DNA of 64,000 bases from Ottelia alismoides (GCA_037367405.1 JAZKJV010000611.1:338731-402730); one strand, 5' to 3'; shown: positions 34,801-48,829, numbered from the stretch's first letter. Translations and numbers: made by a program. The notes: generated by a model from the sequence alone, not told the origin.

Positions 34801-36100
34801 ATATCTTGTCTCCAAGAAAGTTCTGCAAGATTGGTCGAAATTAAAAGTTGACAAATCCTTGTCTGAGATCCATTTTCACCTGTGGGAGGGCCCATACTTA
34901 TTCTTGAGGGTGCATATTGCATCTGGATAAGGTGCATTCCTAGGGAGGAGTACACAAGTGTCATAGAGCATTATCACAAGATAGAATCTGGAGGACACCA
35001 TTCTGGGAAGCGTGCGACATCAAAAGTTCTTCAATGCATCCTTTGGTGGTCGATTCTTTTTAAGGATGCTACTGAATATGTTAAAGGTTGTACTGACAGC
35101 TAGAAGGTGGGCGGCACCATTAGTTCTAAGGATACCATGCCTCTAAAGTATATTCAAATATCAGATGTCTTTTGTGCATGGGGTATCGACTTCATGGGAC
35201 CATTTCCGAACAGTCAGGGATTTGAGTACATCCTAATAGCCGTAGATTATGTTAGTCGTTAGGTGGAGGCTATCACGCTCAATCTGCAGACAACCACACA
35301 GTGTGTCACTTTCTCAAAGATGATATTATCTCCGTTCGGGATTCAGAATATTCTCATATCAGATGAGGGAAGCCAATTTATCAATAAAGATGTAATAAAG
35401 CTTGTTAAGGAATACATCATTGAACACCATGTCGCATAGCCTTACTACCCACAGACCAATGGCTTAGCAGAGATTTCACATCGGGAGATAAAGATAATTC
35501 TTCAGAAACTTGTACGACCTGATAGGAAGAAATGGTCTCAGTTTCTTGTCTCACTTCTATGGGCTTATCGTACAGCGTACAAGTCTCCCTCGGGCATGTC
35601 TCCCTATCGCTTAGTGTATGGTAAGTCGTAGTATTTTCTCGTAGAACTCATTGACAAATCTTTGTAGGCAATTAATATTTGTAACTTGGATTTAGAGAAA
35701 GCCAGTCAAACCAAAAATTTGATCTGAATAAATTGTTAGAATTCAGATATTATGCGTATGAAAACAACCTTATGTACAAAGAGAAAGTCAAAAGATGGCA
35801 CAATAAGCATGTCAGAAGAAGGACTTTCAAAATCGATCAGAATATGTGGTTGTTTGATGCAAAGTTAAAGTTATTTCCAGGCAAACTGAAGAGCAAATGG
35901 ATAGGGATGTTCTTAGCCAGAAATGTGCATGACAATAGTAGTATAGTCATATCAGGATTGTCATCAGACGCACAACCATTCGTTGTCAACGGGCAGCTGC
36001 TGAAGCCGTATATATAGAGCATGACATTCCATCCTTTGTTGATTCAATTCAAGTAGTATTTCAAGAAGAGCTCCCTGAAGCAAAAGGATCAGACACATGA
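34801..36100 (+). pseudogene. Copy C: integrase (broken)
   Basis: Matches B 13030-14325. Stops shared with B are TAG at 35101-35103 and the TAG near 35630. A private TAG sits near 35438, where B has a sense codon; B's own TAG after PFGI and its TGA near 13788 are sense codons here. The third catalytic residue is Glu in [12 protein letters not shown]. The C-terminal domain (35733-36017) meets an early TAG, and a readable tail ends in TGA at 36098-36100. Confidence 0.8.
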
Positions 36101-38377
36101 GCTTCAAAAATAATCTTCTTTTCTTCTTTTGATTTATTTTTTTATTTCCTTCTCTCATATCTTCATTCATCCCATTCATCTGTGCTATACGTGGGATGAC
36201 TAGATCCTAAGTATATGGGGATGAGTGATTTGAGTGTTCTTCATTATACTCTCGCTTGTCTATTTCTATACTAAGGGATATTTTACCCTAAGTATAGGGG
36301 GAGACAAGTCGAGTCCTTGATTTATGTGAATTTAAATCCTCGATCATCCCTGCTTTGTGTACAATCTGCGATACTTAGGATTAGTTTATTCTATGTATAG
36401 GGACATGATCGACTTCCCGTTCTTTTACTTCGAGTTTTTGTAGTATAGTCTTTGCTATACTTAGCACGAGTTATGTCTTCCTTTACTATTTTTTATCACT
36501 ATGAGGACATAATTCGAGCTAAGTATAGGGGGTCGTATATAAGTATATATATGTTAGCGATAACCCGTACATTTGTATTTTTCAATAATATGGAACATTG
36601 GGTAAGTGTATACAAATAAATCATCTATAAAGAATAAACTCTTTTAAATATGTAAAAAAAATTGTAAAATTGTTCGTAAACAATTGGTTTGAAACTATTT
36701 TGCAAAATGATTTGGAAATTTGTTGTAAAATGTTTTGAAAAATCTTTTGAATACATTTGAAAAATCCTTATAAAATATTTTCAAACCATTTGAAAATTTA
36801 TCTCTTTGTACATGTTTGTTAAAAGTTTGTAAAAACTGGTTGTAAAAATGTTTTTGAAAATTCTTTGTAAAACTATTTGTAAAATAAGTTTTCAAGATGT
36901 TCGACAAATTTTTGCAAAAATCTTCTCAAATTATTTTGAAAACCATGTGGATAATATTCTCGCAAATTTTTTCAAATAAAACGTGTACATATTGTATAAA
37001 TTCTCATAAAAATTTATTTAAAAACTTGTATATATATGGTATAAAATTCTTTGTTAATATGTGTCACGTCATTGAGAATTTGCTTACTTTTTTCAATAAA
37101 AATTTGTAAAATTCTCAAAAAAATCCACAAAATTTGAAAAATGTTCAAACCCCCTTAAAAGTTTGCATTTTTTTGAAAACTCCTCAAAAGTTCAAAACTA
37201 GAAAATGTTTCCACATAAAAAATTCTTGCATTGTATAAGCATTTTTCTAAATGATTTTGACAATTGGACAAGTCTAAGTAAAATCTGAAGATTGGAGCTT
37301 TGTTTAGACCTTATTTCACTTAATTCCATAAGAACCTTATAGGAACTAGAGTTGAGACTTTTCAGGTCGACTAGACTTAATTTTTTGAGTCCAGAAGACT
37401 ATGTTCACTTGTTGTCTTGTCTGCCTAAGAAGAATATTTCGAGATACATGCATGAATCTTGTCGATAGTGACATAACTTAAACAAATGCACTCTATACTT
37501 ATCTCAACACATATAAGGTGGTGGAGGGATGGATTCGATGGCATGAGACGCACACGAGTGGAAACATCCATCGCCCATACATATACATTATTAGGTCAGT
37601 GCACCACGACCTAATATAATTGCGTCTACGTCCGAAGCCAGGATGTTGTGGGTTGCGATAAAGCTTCAAAAGAAGGATAGTCTAGTGGCTCGAGAAGAAA
37701 ATTCCTAATGTAAATGCTGATGTATATGTACTTTCAAAAAAAAGTTAGATGAGCACAAATAAAAAAATTCAATTCCTATCGAAGTTATGTACCAATAAGC
37801 AAGGCTTATGCTTCAAAGTCAAAGATCAAATGTTAGCCTGTATCAAGGAGACTTGGCTACAATAGTCAAGCTCCATAGGATATGTAGCTAAATTGGCTAC
37901 AATCCATTCTCTACTCTACCTCCTCTTCTTGAGCCGATTGCACTTGAACTTAGAAGGGAATGCCCTGCTCCTTAAGGAAAGAGTATCTAGATTGGGGAAT
38001 TAGGACAACCATGTTGGAGGAGACTGTTTCTTTGCCACTTCAGATGTGGGGATCTACATTTCAGATTCACTATACAAGTAAGACTCATAGTCATAAAGGT
38101 TTGTGTATGAAGCGACTTGTTTTGACCTGGCTATTGAGATGAACTGAACAGAGGATTGTGGGTCTTAAGTGTTGTTAAGATTTAACTCCTATTCCCATTA
38201 CAATTCCGACAAACTAACAATCCAAATTTCTGACTAAGATCCAAACGTTGATTTTATGAAGATACGTTTAAGAATCATAATCATTCCAACTTCTTTCTTT
38301 TTTTTCTTTGTTTTCTTTTTAAGCACTCATTTTTAGTAAGTGTTTGCTAGGGACTAGCACAGGTAAGTATGGGGGTG
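36101..38377 (+). other. Copy C 3' UTR with hairpin array and PPT
   Basis: Duplicate of 14326-16610. Hairpin array at about 36184-36532; in the second member CCCTAAGTATAGGGGG is cleaner than in B. AT-rich stretch 36600-37200, conserved block near 37640-37930, polypurine tract AAGTATGGGGG at 38365-38375. Confidence 0.7.
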
Positions 38378-39590
38378 TGATGAATCCCCATTTCATCACC
38401 TTTATTCTTTTATTTTAGGCTTTAGATCCCTAGATAAACACATGTAAATACTACTAACTTGCATGAACTAATATCCATTTATTAACCTGTATACAGTGAA
38501 CAAATACCTTATTTAAACCCTAAATAAAAGAATAAATAAAAGAAAATAAAAATAAAGGAAATATCAAAGATACTGACTGACCCTAAACCAAGTCAAGCAT
38601 TGGCTAGGTCGACAAGGAATAAATTAGGAGGAGAGAAGGGCAAAATAGTGTGCAAAAATATATTGAAAGCCCTAATTATATATTGTGTAAATATCTCAAA
38701 CTTCTTATATTTTATTTAGCATTATACACACCTCAAATAAATAAGTGTTCAACATGAAACTTGTACATATTAATGCATAGAAAAAATTATTGGCAAAAAT
38801 ACATCATGCACAAGTGACTCTGTAGACTCAAATGAAAAAGCCATAAATAGAACTTCATTGATTAATATCCTCTCCATATGAGCTCGCATTGAACCAAACT
38901 CATTTCCATTGAATTTCAAATTAAATTATATATCTAATGAGGGCGGTTTCATTTTAATCGGAGTTAAGATGCAAGAATCGGCTATTTGGGGTACATGGGT
39001 AGTTGTACAAATTGTATTTTAGGACATATAATTTATTGTACATAATTTTTAATCATTCCTTATTTTTATATAACCGTACATGCTACAACTATTTATTAAA
39101 ATTACAAATAAAATTTAAAAGAACTTTAAAACAACAAAAGTATAAATACTAATACATAGGTATATTATGCATATATTATATAAAACATGTATTTATTTAA
39201 GCACATAAATAAATTTATAAAAATCCCACAAAATATTTAAATATTTATTAAAATACTTTGTAATAAATAAAATATTTAAATTTAGTATTATGTATAAAAA
39301 TAACTAGATATAAATGTAAATACATAATTTATATAAATAAATACCTATATAATAGTGTAGAAATAATTATACGTAATATATTTATAAAGTAAATAAAAAT
39401 CATAATAAATAGGTTTATAAAAAAGAAACATTTTTTCACATTATAAGGTTTTGTAAATAAAACATATTTCTATTTTATTTTCATATTTTCTTTCTATTTT
39501 TATTTTCTTTCATCGTGTAGTGACTTGGGTGGACAAATGAGGTCCCTTCTCTTGTTGACCCCGGTCAAATGTTTTGCCCTAGCTGACCAC
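38378..39590 (+). repeat. Copy C LTR (L1), first part
   Basis: 1213 bp, the same length as 16611-17823, starting TGATGAATCCCCATTTCATCA and stopping at the same CTGACCAC. Confidence 0.8.
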
Positions 39591-41037
39591 TGATGAATCA
39601 CCAATTCATCATCTTTGTTCTTCTATTTTGGCTTCAAATCCTTATTAAAACACATGTAAAAATATTAATGCTTACTAATTAACATTCTGACATCATTTAT
39701 TAATATTGTATATTTAGCACTTATTTGTACCAAAATAAAAGAATAAAGATGAAAAAGAAAAAGAAAAAGAAATAGATATAGACTGAATAGAAACCCTGAG
39801 GCCAGGTCAAGCATACAAGGAATAAAGTAGAGGGAGAGAAGGTCAGTAACTTATAAATATCTCAGAAATTCAGTCACTTTGTACATATTCATTATATTTA
39901 ATTTGCATATATCTTGTACTATTTTATTTATCATCATTTCATCATCAATAGAACTATTTTCTACTTTAAACTTGTATACTAAAATATTTTTTAAATAATA
40001 AAAATATTTGCAAAAAATAATCTGTGTATAGAATAAATGGAACAACACTATGAAAAAGTCGTAAAACCATAAATGAAATATCAATATCTACTCCATATGA
40101 ACTCAAAATGAACAAAACTCTCTTTCATTATGTTTAGAATAAAATAAACTTTAAAATGAAAGTGGTTTCATTAAATTTAGAGTTAAGATGTGAAAGTCAA
40201 CTTTTTTGAGTGCAATTGCATATATATGTGTGCGTATTGTACTTATTTCATATTTTTAAAATATATAATATTTTAATGTTTTATACATATTTTATATTAT
40301 TTATATAAAATATAGATAAAAACATTAAATAACCAAAAAATAATTGTATTTATTACTTAAGTATAATATACCTATAATGTACTTATATGTATTTATTTAT
40401 TGCACTAAATAAAGTCATAAAAATAAAATAAAAATGCATTTGTAATACTTAAATGATTGTATAAATAAATAAAAATATAAAATACGATGTATATTTGTAT
40501 AATTTAATAATTAAAATAAGATATATTGTATGTAGGTAATTTATACATATAAATATCAACATTTAAATAATTTAACTTATCAAATGATTTTGTTTAATAT
40601 AATAAAACTAAAAATAGTTTATTAAATTATAAACATTTTTTATTTTAACAAATTTAAATTTTAGATTGTTTTCTAATTTAATTTAATTATTATTTATTTA
40701 ATTCTGCTATTTTGCTGTTTTCTCTATTTTGTCTTATTCCAGGCCACGTGTGATTGGTCCACATGGGATTGTTGACCGCTCGGTCAACTCCCCCACTTTT
40801 CTCTTGACCCCGAATCCATTTCGCCAACCCGGTCCTATCTCCCATTTCTCCCACCCAATTCTTAGGTCCAATTACATTATTTTCTTCACCGATTAGAATC
40901 CGTGGATCATAAATCCACGCTTAATCCTTCTTTCATCAATTTCATCTCGGTTGACATGTGTTCTTCCTGTTCAAAATTTTGCCCCCACTAGCATATAAAA
41001 TCCACCTGGAACTCTTCTTCTTCTGATCTTTGGTCAT
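39591..41037 (+). repeat. Copy C solo LTR (L2), cut by element D
   Basis: Matches 17824-19271 of the B copy, with start TGATGAATCACC and TATA box at 40994-41000. It ends at TTTGGTCAT, where D's LTR begins. The uninterrupted site with a single GTCAT is at 19267-19271. Confidence 0.8.
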
Positions 41038-44000
41038 TGATGAATACCCATTCATCACTCTTTATTCTTCTATTTTAGCTACAAAACCTATGCAAAACAC
41101 ATGTATATTCATGTAAATAGCATAAATTATCAAATTGCATGCATTGTGTAAATTACAATAATTAGCATATTTTTGTATATAAATAAAAGAATAAAGAAAT
41201 AAAAGAAAAAGAGGGAGATATTTAGAATAAATATTGAGCGACCTAATCCCAAGGGAGGGCTCAGCATGGGCCTGACCGCAAAAGAATCAAAGTAGAGAGA
41301 GATAGGGAAGCTCATGTGTGTGTACATATACCTATGTATATAAATAAAACTATTTTCCTCTTAATAAAAATAAAAATAGGTATTTATTTATTTGTATATA
41401 TTTGTAAATAAAAAATAAAAATAAAAATCGGAAAAATAAGAGAAAAATAAAAAGAAATAAAATTCCTTCATCATTGTATATATACCATATACATAGAACC
41501 ACACATCTATTTATTTTCCCCTTGTAAATAAATAATTCAATTCTAATAAAAATATTTTCTTATTCCACATTTCATGGTGTAAATAAATAAAATAAAAATC
41601 TTAAAAATAAAAGTAAAATAAAAAGAAATAAAATAAAATCAAATTCCCACCTTGTCTAGATACCTTGTAAGTATGTATATATAAGTATTTATTTCACCTA
41701 TGCAAATAAATAATAAAAATAAAACAAAAATACACTTTTATTCCAAATTTTATTCTATAAATAAATAAAATATAAAATTGGAATAACAGTATAAAAATAA
41801 ACAATTAAAAATTAAAATAAAAATTAAAAACATGTATATACCTATATATAATAATAATATATTGTAAATACATAATTTGTATTTCAAAAAAATAAATAAA
41901 AATCACTAAAAAATTATTTGAAAATAAATAAACATGTTTCATGTTTTAAGTTTTGCGAAAATAAGTCATTTATTATTTTTAAATGAATTTCCAAATATTT
42001 ATTGATTGGGAGACTGTGATTGGTCCACGGGGGATTGTTGACCCCCGATCAACTCTCCCCCCTGGACCAGTCAACCCGGATCTGTACGCCCGACCCGACT
42101 TCTCACAATTATCCCCACATGATCCGAGCTCCATTCGCCTAAACCCCGTGTCCTAATCATACTTCCTACATCCGAGATCCACTCCCGGGGATCTACCTAG
42201 GGATCCGAGCTCCGACCAACTCGCCCGACCCCATTCTTCTCGGACCCCTGGCCGTAAAAGACATCACCTCTAGCCAGCTTTTCACGCGATCTTTGGCGAT
42301 GCTCCTTCGTCCCAGGACCTCCATCTCCTTCCCTTGAGTGACAGCTTTGCGAGGGTGGTGTCGAAGAGAGGAGAGGACGCCTGTCGCCACTGATCCGGCG
42401 ACTTCTACCGACGTGTGCCACCGCGAGGTGCGCCCGAGCCTCGGGCCCCGACGACCCTTCGAGCCTACGACCCAGAGCTCGCCGAGCTCGTCCCCAGTCG
42501 ACTGCATCCTCCAGGTAGACCCTAGTCCCTCTAGTTTACTCGAATTTTCGATTACGCCCAAATCACCCTTTCACCTACGCCGATCGATTCCGCCCGCTCC
42601 GGTCATCAATCCGTTCATCCTACCTGACCATCATCTCTGTGAGACCCCTCTTCACTTTCTGCACCCACGCACCCACCTTGGTTTGCCCAGGAACCAAGAA
42701 CCTGACCTCCATCGTCGTCGCCTCGCCGGAGGTTGTCCATCTCGACTAGCCAGCCACCCACGTCACCCCTAACCGGGTCGAGGCAGTTTGCCCTCGACCC
42801 AGGAAGTTTCCTAGGCTATTTTGCAGGTGAATGCGATCCATCTGAGGATCGCGATGTTCGAGCTCAGGAGCTTTGCTCCTCCGACGTCGCCGAGTCGCTC
42901 CGGTGGTCTCCGACGTCATCAGAGGTGTCCTTCAGCTACGGAGCATCGAGACGAAGCTATTCCATATTCTAGCAGCTCAGGAGGAGGTCTCCACCGCGTG
43001 CATTGGGCTGGCAAAGCTCATCAGCGAGCTGTTCTTAGAGGACCTTCCTCTGTCGTCCGTTCAGCCTCGGAGCTCCAGATGCGATCCAGGCCATCTATTT
43101 GAGGAGCAGCCGCCCACCGTCAGATCATCTGAGGCTCGATCGTGACCGTTGATCTGGTGAAGGGTTAGCCACGCATCTCAGCCTTCCGATCAGACATGTG
43201 GCACCCCCTCAGCCGTCTAATAATAAAGGGGTAAATTTCTATTAGGCCCCTACTCTTTTGTTTTTGCACCTTAGTCCTGTAAATATTTTATACAGTTGTT
43301 TTTATTTTGTAAAAATTGCATAGAGGACCTTATATTTACTTTATTTGCATTTTAGTCCATGTGTGTGTGAACCACGTGCATCGACACGATGAGGGTTCGG
43401 GCTTTTTTGCATTTCCGTCCTATAGTTCAGGATTGTTATTGTTTGATATTTTATAAATAGGATTTGCATTTATACCCTACTGTGTTTGGATCATGTGTGT
43501 TACGCGTGCATATTGGGCTTTCTGCATGTTGGGCCCCTGAGCTTTTTACACGTGTTATTGTTTGGTCCCTGCAACTAGTTTTTATTACATCTAGGTCCCT
43601 ATGCACTTTGAGCCTTATTTTTATTTTAATAAAATAGCAAATTAAATCCAATTTCCATAAAAAATTTGGTACAATTTTGAGGCTTTTTGTTATTTTTAAA
43701 AATTCAAAAACAGTGGTTTTTGTGACTGTCCAGATTAGAAAATCATAAAAAAATATAAAAACTATTTTAAAAATTCTAAAAAAAATAGGTTTTGTTAATT
43801 TTGTTGAGTTTGATTTTCTATGTGATTTTTGTTATTTTTGGACACATAAAAACCCTAAAATTTAAAAAAATCATTAAAAATTTATAAAAATTCTAAAAGT
43901 ATAGAAAAATCAAAAAATACAAATTCTTTTTCTGAATTTTCTTTGATATTTCTATTTCACATAAAAATTACCTACAGGCTGTGAAAGACCCCTTTGGTAT

Positions 44001-44528
44001 TTTTCATGGGACTTTGAAGCATGGCTGGACAGATTACTCATGTTTTTGCATTCTTTGATTTTTAGAAAATTCTATACAAATTGGAAAATCTTAAAAATTC
44101 ACCAAAAATAGTAAAAAACCTAAAAACCTAAAAAATATTTTTGTTTGAATTTTTGGATCATTTTTGGATGATTAAATAAATTGTTGTGTGTGCTTGATTT
44201 TGCCCTTTTCTATTTTCCTTTATTATTAAAAATCCAAAAAAATATAAAAATAATTAAAAACCATCAAAAATACTTGTTTTCATTTTATTTTGTTTTGAGA
44301 CTACTTCATAGGCAATGAGGCCAACTCGTGCTCCCTAAGTCCGACCCTGGGTGCTACACCAGACTAATCGCATAGCTAGGATCGCTATTTTTGTTTTTCA
44401 TTGTTTTATCTTTTTGATTGGTGGTCTGCTCTTTATCTTTCTTGATCAAGTCGATTCTTGAGTGACTAAGGTTGCAACGACCTTAGCTATATTTTTACCT
44501 TAGTCATTTCGGTTCTCTGTCCGCATCA
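41038..44528 (+). repeat. 5' LTR of element D (3491 bp)
   Basis: Starts TGATGAAT-ACCC-ATTCATCA and ends CCGCATCA. AT-rich U3 to about 42000, then the GGTCCACGGGGGATTGTTGACC motif. There is no good TATA (GTAAAAG near 42254 is the closest). Intron-like segment, periodic U5 array (43225-43620) and T-rich end follow. Confidence 0.88.
42515..42826 (+). other. Intron-like segment in LTR of D
   Basis: Donor TCCAG/GTAGAC and acceptor ATTTTGCAG/GTG, 312 bp. Hairpin GGGTCGAGG...CCTCGACCC at 42775-42800, 26 nt before the acceptor. Confidence 0.45.
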
Positions 44529-44531
44529 GAA

Positions 44532-44549
44532 TGGCGTCGTTGCCGGGGA
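44532..44549 (+). promoter_or_regulatory. Primer binding site, element D (tRNA-Asp)
   Basis: TGGCGTCGTTGCCGGGGA begins three bases after the LTR. It differs at one position from the complement of the plant tRNA-Asp 3' end (TGGCGCCGTTGCCGGGGA). Confidence 0.85.
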
Positions 44550-46146
44550 GCACGGCTTAGTAGTCGTTTTTATTTTTGTTTTGTTTTCTTTTTATTTTCG
44601 TGGCTTTCCGTGGCTTTTTCTTCATCCGCGACTTTTCGCGGCTTTTTATTTTCCTTTTATTTTCATTTTCTTTTATTTTCTTTTATTTTGTTTTTGGTTG
44701 TTTTGAGTGTTTATTTTTATGTCATATTTTTGTGCATATACCATGTTTTTAGTTTATTTGCTTGTTTATCTGGTCTGATCACACTCTTCTTGTTTACTTG
44801 CGAGGGCCCGAGGACCAAGGCAGCTCCTCTCGAGGAGCCGACGCAACCGCGGGAATCAGAGGCGGCTCCCTTCTACACGGAGCCGCAGGAGAGAGCGCGA
44901 GGAGACAGCAGGAGTGCAGAATTAGTTTAGATTAGCGTAGTTTCTTTTCAGCACATTTGAATTGTTGTAATAATACAGGACCAGGGACAGGACTTACACT
45001 TAGACTCTCGGGGTCTGTTTCACCGAGCATCGATGTGCTCGGGGGACCCCATCGGATTTTCAAGGCTTTTTCGCAATTTTGGTTTCTATCGTTTATTTGC
45101 TGCCTATTCGGATTCTCACAGATTTCAGCCCTAGCTTTGGATTTTTGCTTGATTACGCCGTAATTAGTAGGGTCCACACACTTAATAAATTTGCTAGTAC
45201 CTATAGACCGTAATTTGGACCAAAATAAAAATCAATAATAAAAAGACTATCTGGTCACTTGAGGGGTCCTGCGCCGCTAGAGGTCGTATACAGCGTTGGC
45301 AGGACCCGTTGTGGCGAGCACCAATCGACATTCGAGACTGGACACCGACCCATCCTGATTGACCATTTAGCCATTGTTCTTTCGAGTAGAACTGCTTCGT
45401 TTAGGGTCTGGTTTTCCGCTTGCATCATATAGGTAGTTTCTTTTCTGTCTTTCAATTATGCGCGGATCATATTGCATGTAGACTGCTGGAGTCAAGTACG
45501 CCTTCTATCTCGTGCATGCATCATTGATTTCCCGCGTATCGGCTTTTTCGACTTCTCCCCTCATTTGTGGACTTAAAATAATCAGGAGAACCGAAAAATT
45601 CATTAGGCGATTGTTTTATTTGAAAAATACCTAAAAATCAAAACAATAAAAATGGGACTGCTTAACCAACTTGACCCTAAAAGACACTCACCTGAAAAAA
45701 AATGTCTTAGGGAGAGCAACCCCCTCATTGTCTGGTTTGCATGTGCGAGAGAGTGACCCGCACCATGGGATAGAGCCATATCTGGACCCCTTTCAGACTA
45801 CTGCTTCTGGGCTAGTCGTTCTCCAGTGAGGATCGCTCTAGTTCCCAGTAAAGTGGGTTGCGATATCCTTAACAGAGCGAGCCGATCGGGTAACAGATAA
45901 ATGGTCAGTGGCTTGTACTGGCTGGGAAAGATCTAGTTCGAGATCGGTACAGTCTCCTGGGGGAATCGGATTCCCAACAGGTCACGTAATCGCTTTGCTA
46001 TCTTGACTTGATCACCTAATAAAAACTGACAAGATAACTGACCGAACTCTTACGGTCTTCAGCTCGTGTTGAGTAGGTGAATCCGGGGTTTGGTTTGCTC
46101 ATCATAGTTGTTTCCAGATCCCATCCGCCCGACTCGCCAGTTCGAG
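44550..46146 (+). other. Untranslated leader of element D
   Basis: Same order of parts as F's leader: T-rich stretch with TCGCGGCTTTTT-type phrases, stem-loop at 45010-45050, conserved blocks near 45260-45310 and 45460-45500, the CTTCTGGGCTAGTCGTTCTC block near 45805, and TTTCCAG at 46110-46116 before gag. No gene seen. Confidence 0.65.
45010..45050 (+). other. Leader stem-loop (element D)
   Basis: Outer stem GGGGTC/GACCCC and inner stem CCGAGCAT/GTGCTCGG. The last inner pair is U-G in RNA where F has C-G, so pairing is kept. Confidence 0.6.
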
Positions 46147-48829
46147 ATGATGGGAAGGAGGTCCCTTAGGCAGCCTCTGGTTGCACCGCTTTTCAGCACT
46201 CCGGCCCATTCATCTAGGTTGTTTCGCGAGAGCCGAGACCCGCTCTACGAACCCGAGTTCGATTCCGCCCTGTTCCCCCTAGACAACCCTTCTACCATTC
46301 TTGAGATACTAGTGCCAGATGAGAGACCACAGTCAGATATTTCGGCACCTGAGTTTGGGACTTTTGCCTTTGCAGAGACCATGGCTGGCAGCAGCGACGA
46401 CCGCACCGGAGGTCCCCGACCAGAGCAGACATTCGTCCTAGACCAGGGTACGATCAACACCACCCTGATCGCCTCTCTTGAGACAGTTCAGCAGCAGCTG
46501 AGGGATCAGGGTGCCTTTATGATTGAGATGAGGAGAGAGATGGAGCAGATGAGAGCCGATTGTGATCAGTGCGGGCCCGGAGACAGCCCGAGGAGATCCG
46601 ACGATGCAACAGCCATAGCAGCCGCAACCGCAGCAGCAGCCGCCACAGCAGCGGCAGCACCAGACCAGCCGAGACCGATGCAGGAGTTGCACAACCCCAG
46701 GTCGACTTTGACGCACTGTTGGGTGGTTCTACCAACTATCGTGGGGGACTTCAAGTTCCCCCCGAACACCCTTCAGCTCCTCCCTCGGTTCCATGGGCTC
46801 GCCACTGAGGAGCCACATCTTCACCTTCAGGAGTTTCAGATGATCTGCAGCACCGTCCACGACCGAAAGGTGGACGAGGATACGATTCGGATGATTGCCT
46901 TCCTCTTTTCACTGGCACATAGAGCAGCCACCTGGCTGAAGCGTCTGGGGAAGTTCGTGTACACTTTGGAGCAGCTCCGCACCGAGTACTTGAACAAGTA
47001 CTATCCACTCGGGCGGACGAACGCAGCGAGAGCCCTGATCAGCAACTTCTCCATGCTCCCCAATGAGAAATTCCACGAGGCATGGGAGAGGTTCAGAGAG
47101 CTTACAGATAGATGCCCGCACCATGACATCACGAAGACGAACCTAGTTCAGAGCTTCTTCTGCGGGTTGACACCAGAGCTGCAGGGCCTGGTGAACGCTT
47201 CATGTGGAGGGTCCTACTTTGCTAGAGATGAGGATCAGGTCTGGGCCATCTATGAGGAGATGGCCGAGAACTGTACAGTGATGTCCCAGACCCGACTATA
47301 CGCTTAGGGACGCCCCCAGCCACAGTCCGTGCAGTACCAGAGGATAGCACGGGTCGACGCCGGTCCTTCCACTTCATCAGCGGCAGCTGCACAGGCCGAT
47401 TCCACAGCCGCCGACATGGGCATTATCAGCAAGAAGCTGGACCGGATGGAGATGATCGAGAAGAAGCAGTGCCAGGGTATCACGCAGATGGATCCGATGG
47501 CACAGACGCTGAGTGACATGAAGACACAGATCATGTGTCTCCATGAGGCACAGACAGCTTCTCAGCCCCGTCTTCAGTCATGAGGAGATCAGAGTGGCAC
47601 CGACAGCTCGTCCCAGCGCTCCAGCTCCAGCCAGCCTAGACAAGTCCATCTTGTATAGGCGAAGCCGTACCAGCAGTCGTAGACTTATTACCAATCACCA
47701 CCATCCCCAGACACTCAGATGGTGGTTTACCAGTCGGATCAGCCTCTGGCCGTACTACCTCCACCCACCTACGAGCAGGAGCTGTTGATGGATGTCAATG
47801 GGATTTGGTACAACTGACCACAGCCCGGTATCCGACGAGACCATCCCAGATTCCGTTGGTCAGCCGGAGGTGCCAGTTCCCAGCAGCAGCCTCCAGATCA
47901 GGGTGGCCAGTACGGCCATCAGCGAGATCACCAGCAGCCCCAGCCCCTTGTACATCAGCAGCTGCAGCAGTCATCCCACCCACAGCAGTATGGTCCTCGT
48001 CCCTATCAGCAGGGACATTCTTGGAGGTGCGAGCAGCCTCAGCAGCAACAGTATCATCCCCAGAAGTACCCCTCTCACCCGCAGCACCAGCCACAGCAGC
48101 AGCCTCACCACCAGCGAGGCCACCCGTCAGGTTCTCATGGGCCATCCCATGAGAACCCCGCCTTAGATGATCTAGCCCACCTCTTGACCGAGCAGCAGGC
48201 CACTTTTCGACGGGAGATGGACGAGTTCCGCCAGGAGATGCGGGAGATCGTGAGAGGGAAGGCCGCCATCCCTGCCCAGATTGAGTCGAACCTGAACAAC
48301 CTCAAGAGGAAGTCTGAGCAGGTAGATTTCACAGAGTATGCCACTCCGAGTGATTCTTTTGGTGATATGTCTGCATATCTATTTGATACTGACTTTGTCA
48401 AACTTAGGAGCGGTAGGATGCCAGCAGGAGGCGCCTCGTCTGAGTGACACCCCCAGGCCACTTCCAGAGCGACAGGCGAGGAGGAGCGCGGTACTGACGC
48501 CGCGAGAGATGATGACGGTGGTGTTGATGCCACCATGGATGCTGATCCCACCGATGGTACTGATGCCGTCGCTTCACGAGATGGAGAAGGTGGTACTGAC
48601 GCTACCATTGTTGCTGAGCCAGAGCATGGTGTTGATGCCGCGAGTCGACCTGCCGAGGGTGGTGCTGATGCCACCGTTTTTACTTCTACTAGTCATGTAG
48701 TTTTTCCATCTGTTCATGTATCTCAGGATACTTCTGGAAATAAAGGAAAGGGTTTACTTTATTCTGATCCACCTATGATGATTGATGATGTATGTGTGGA
48801 TTCTGTCGTGCTTGAGCAGCCTAGACCCT
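46147..48829 (+). pseudogene. Element D gag and gag-pol linker (degenerate)
   Basis: The capsid-forming gag of an Athila-like element. The first in-frame ATG is 46147; the open frame extends up to a TTG at 46108. Residues from about 238 to 385 hold the gag core (RMIAFLFSLAHRAATWLKRL, LNKYYPLGRTNAARA, EAWERFRELTDRCPHHDI, FFCGLTPELQGLV). TAG at 47305-47307 ends the first part. The same frame then runs through a Gln/His/Pro-rich region with no CCHC knuckle, a coiled-coil-like segment (LTEQQATFRREMDEFRQEMR), and an acidic linker with repeated G-x-D-A, to the E insertion at 48830. Further stops: TGA 47581, TAG 47656, TAG 47680, TGA 47815, TGA 48445. Nearly all are one transition from a sense codon. 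Confidence 0.82.
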
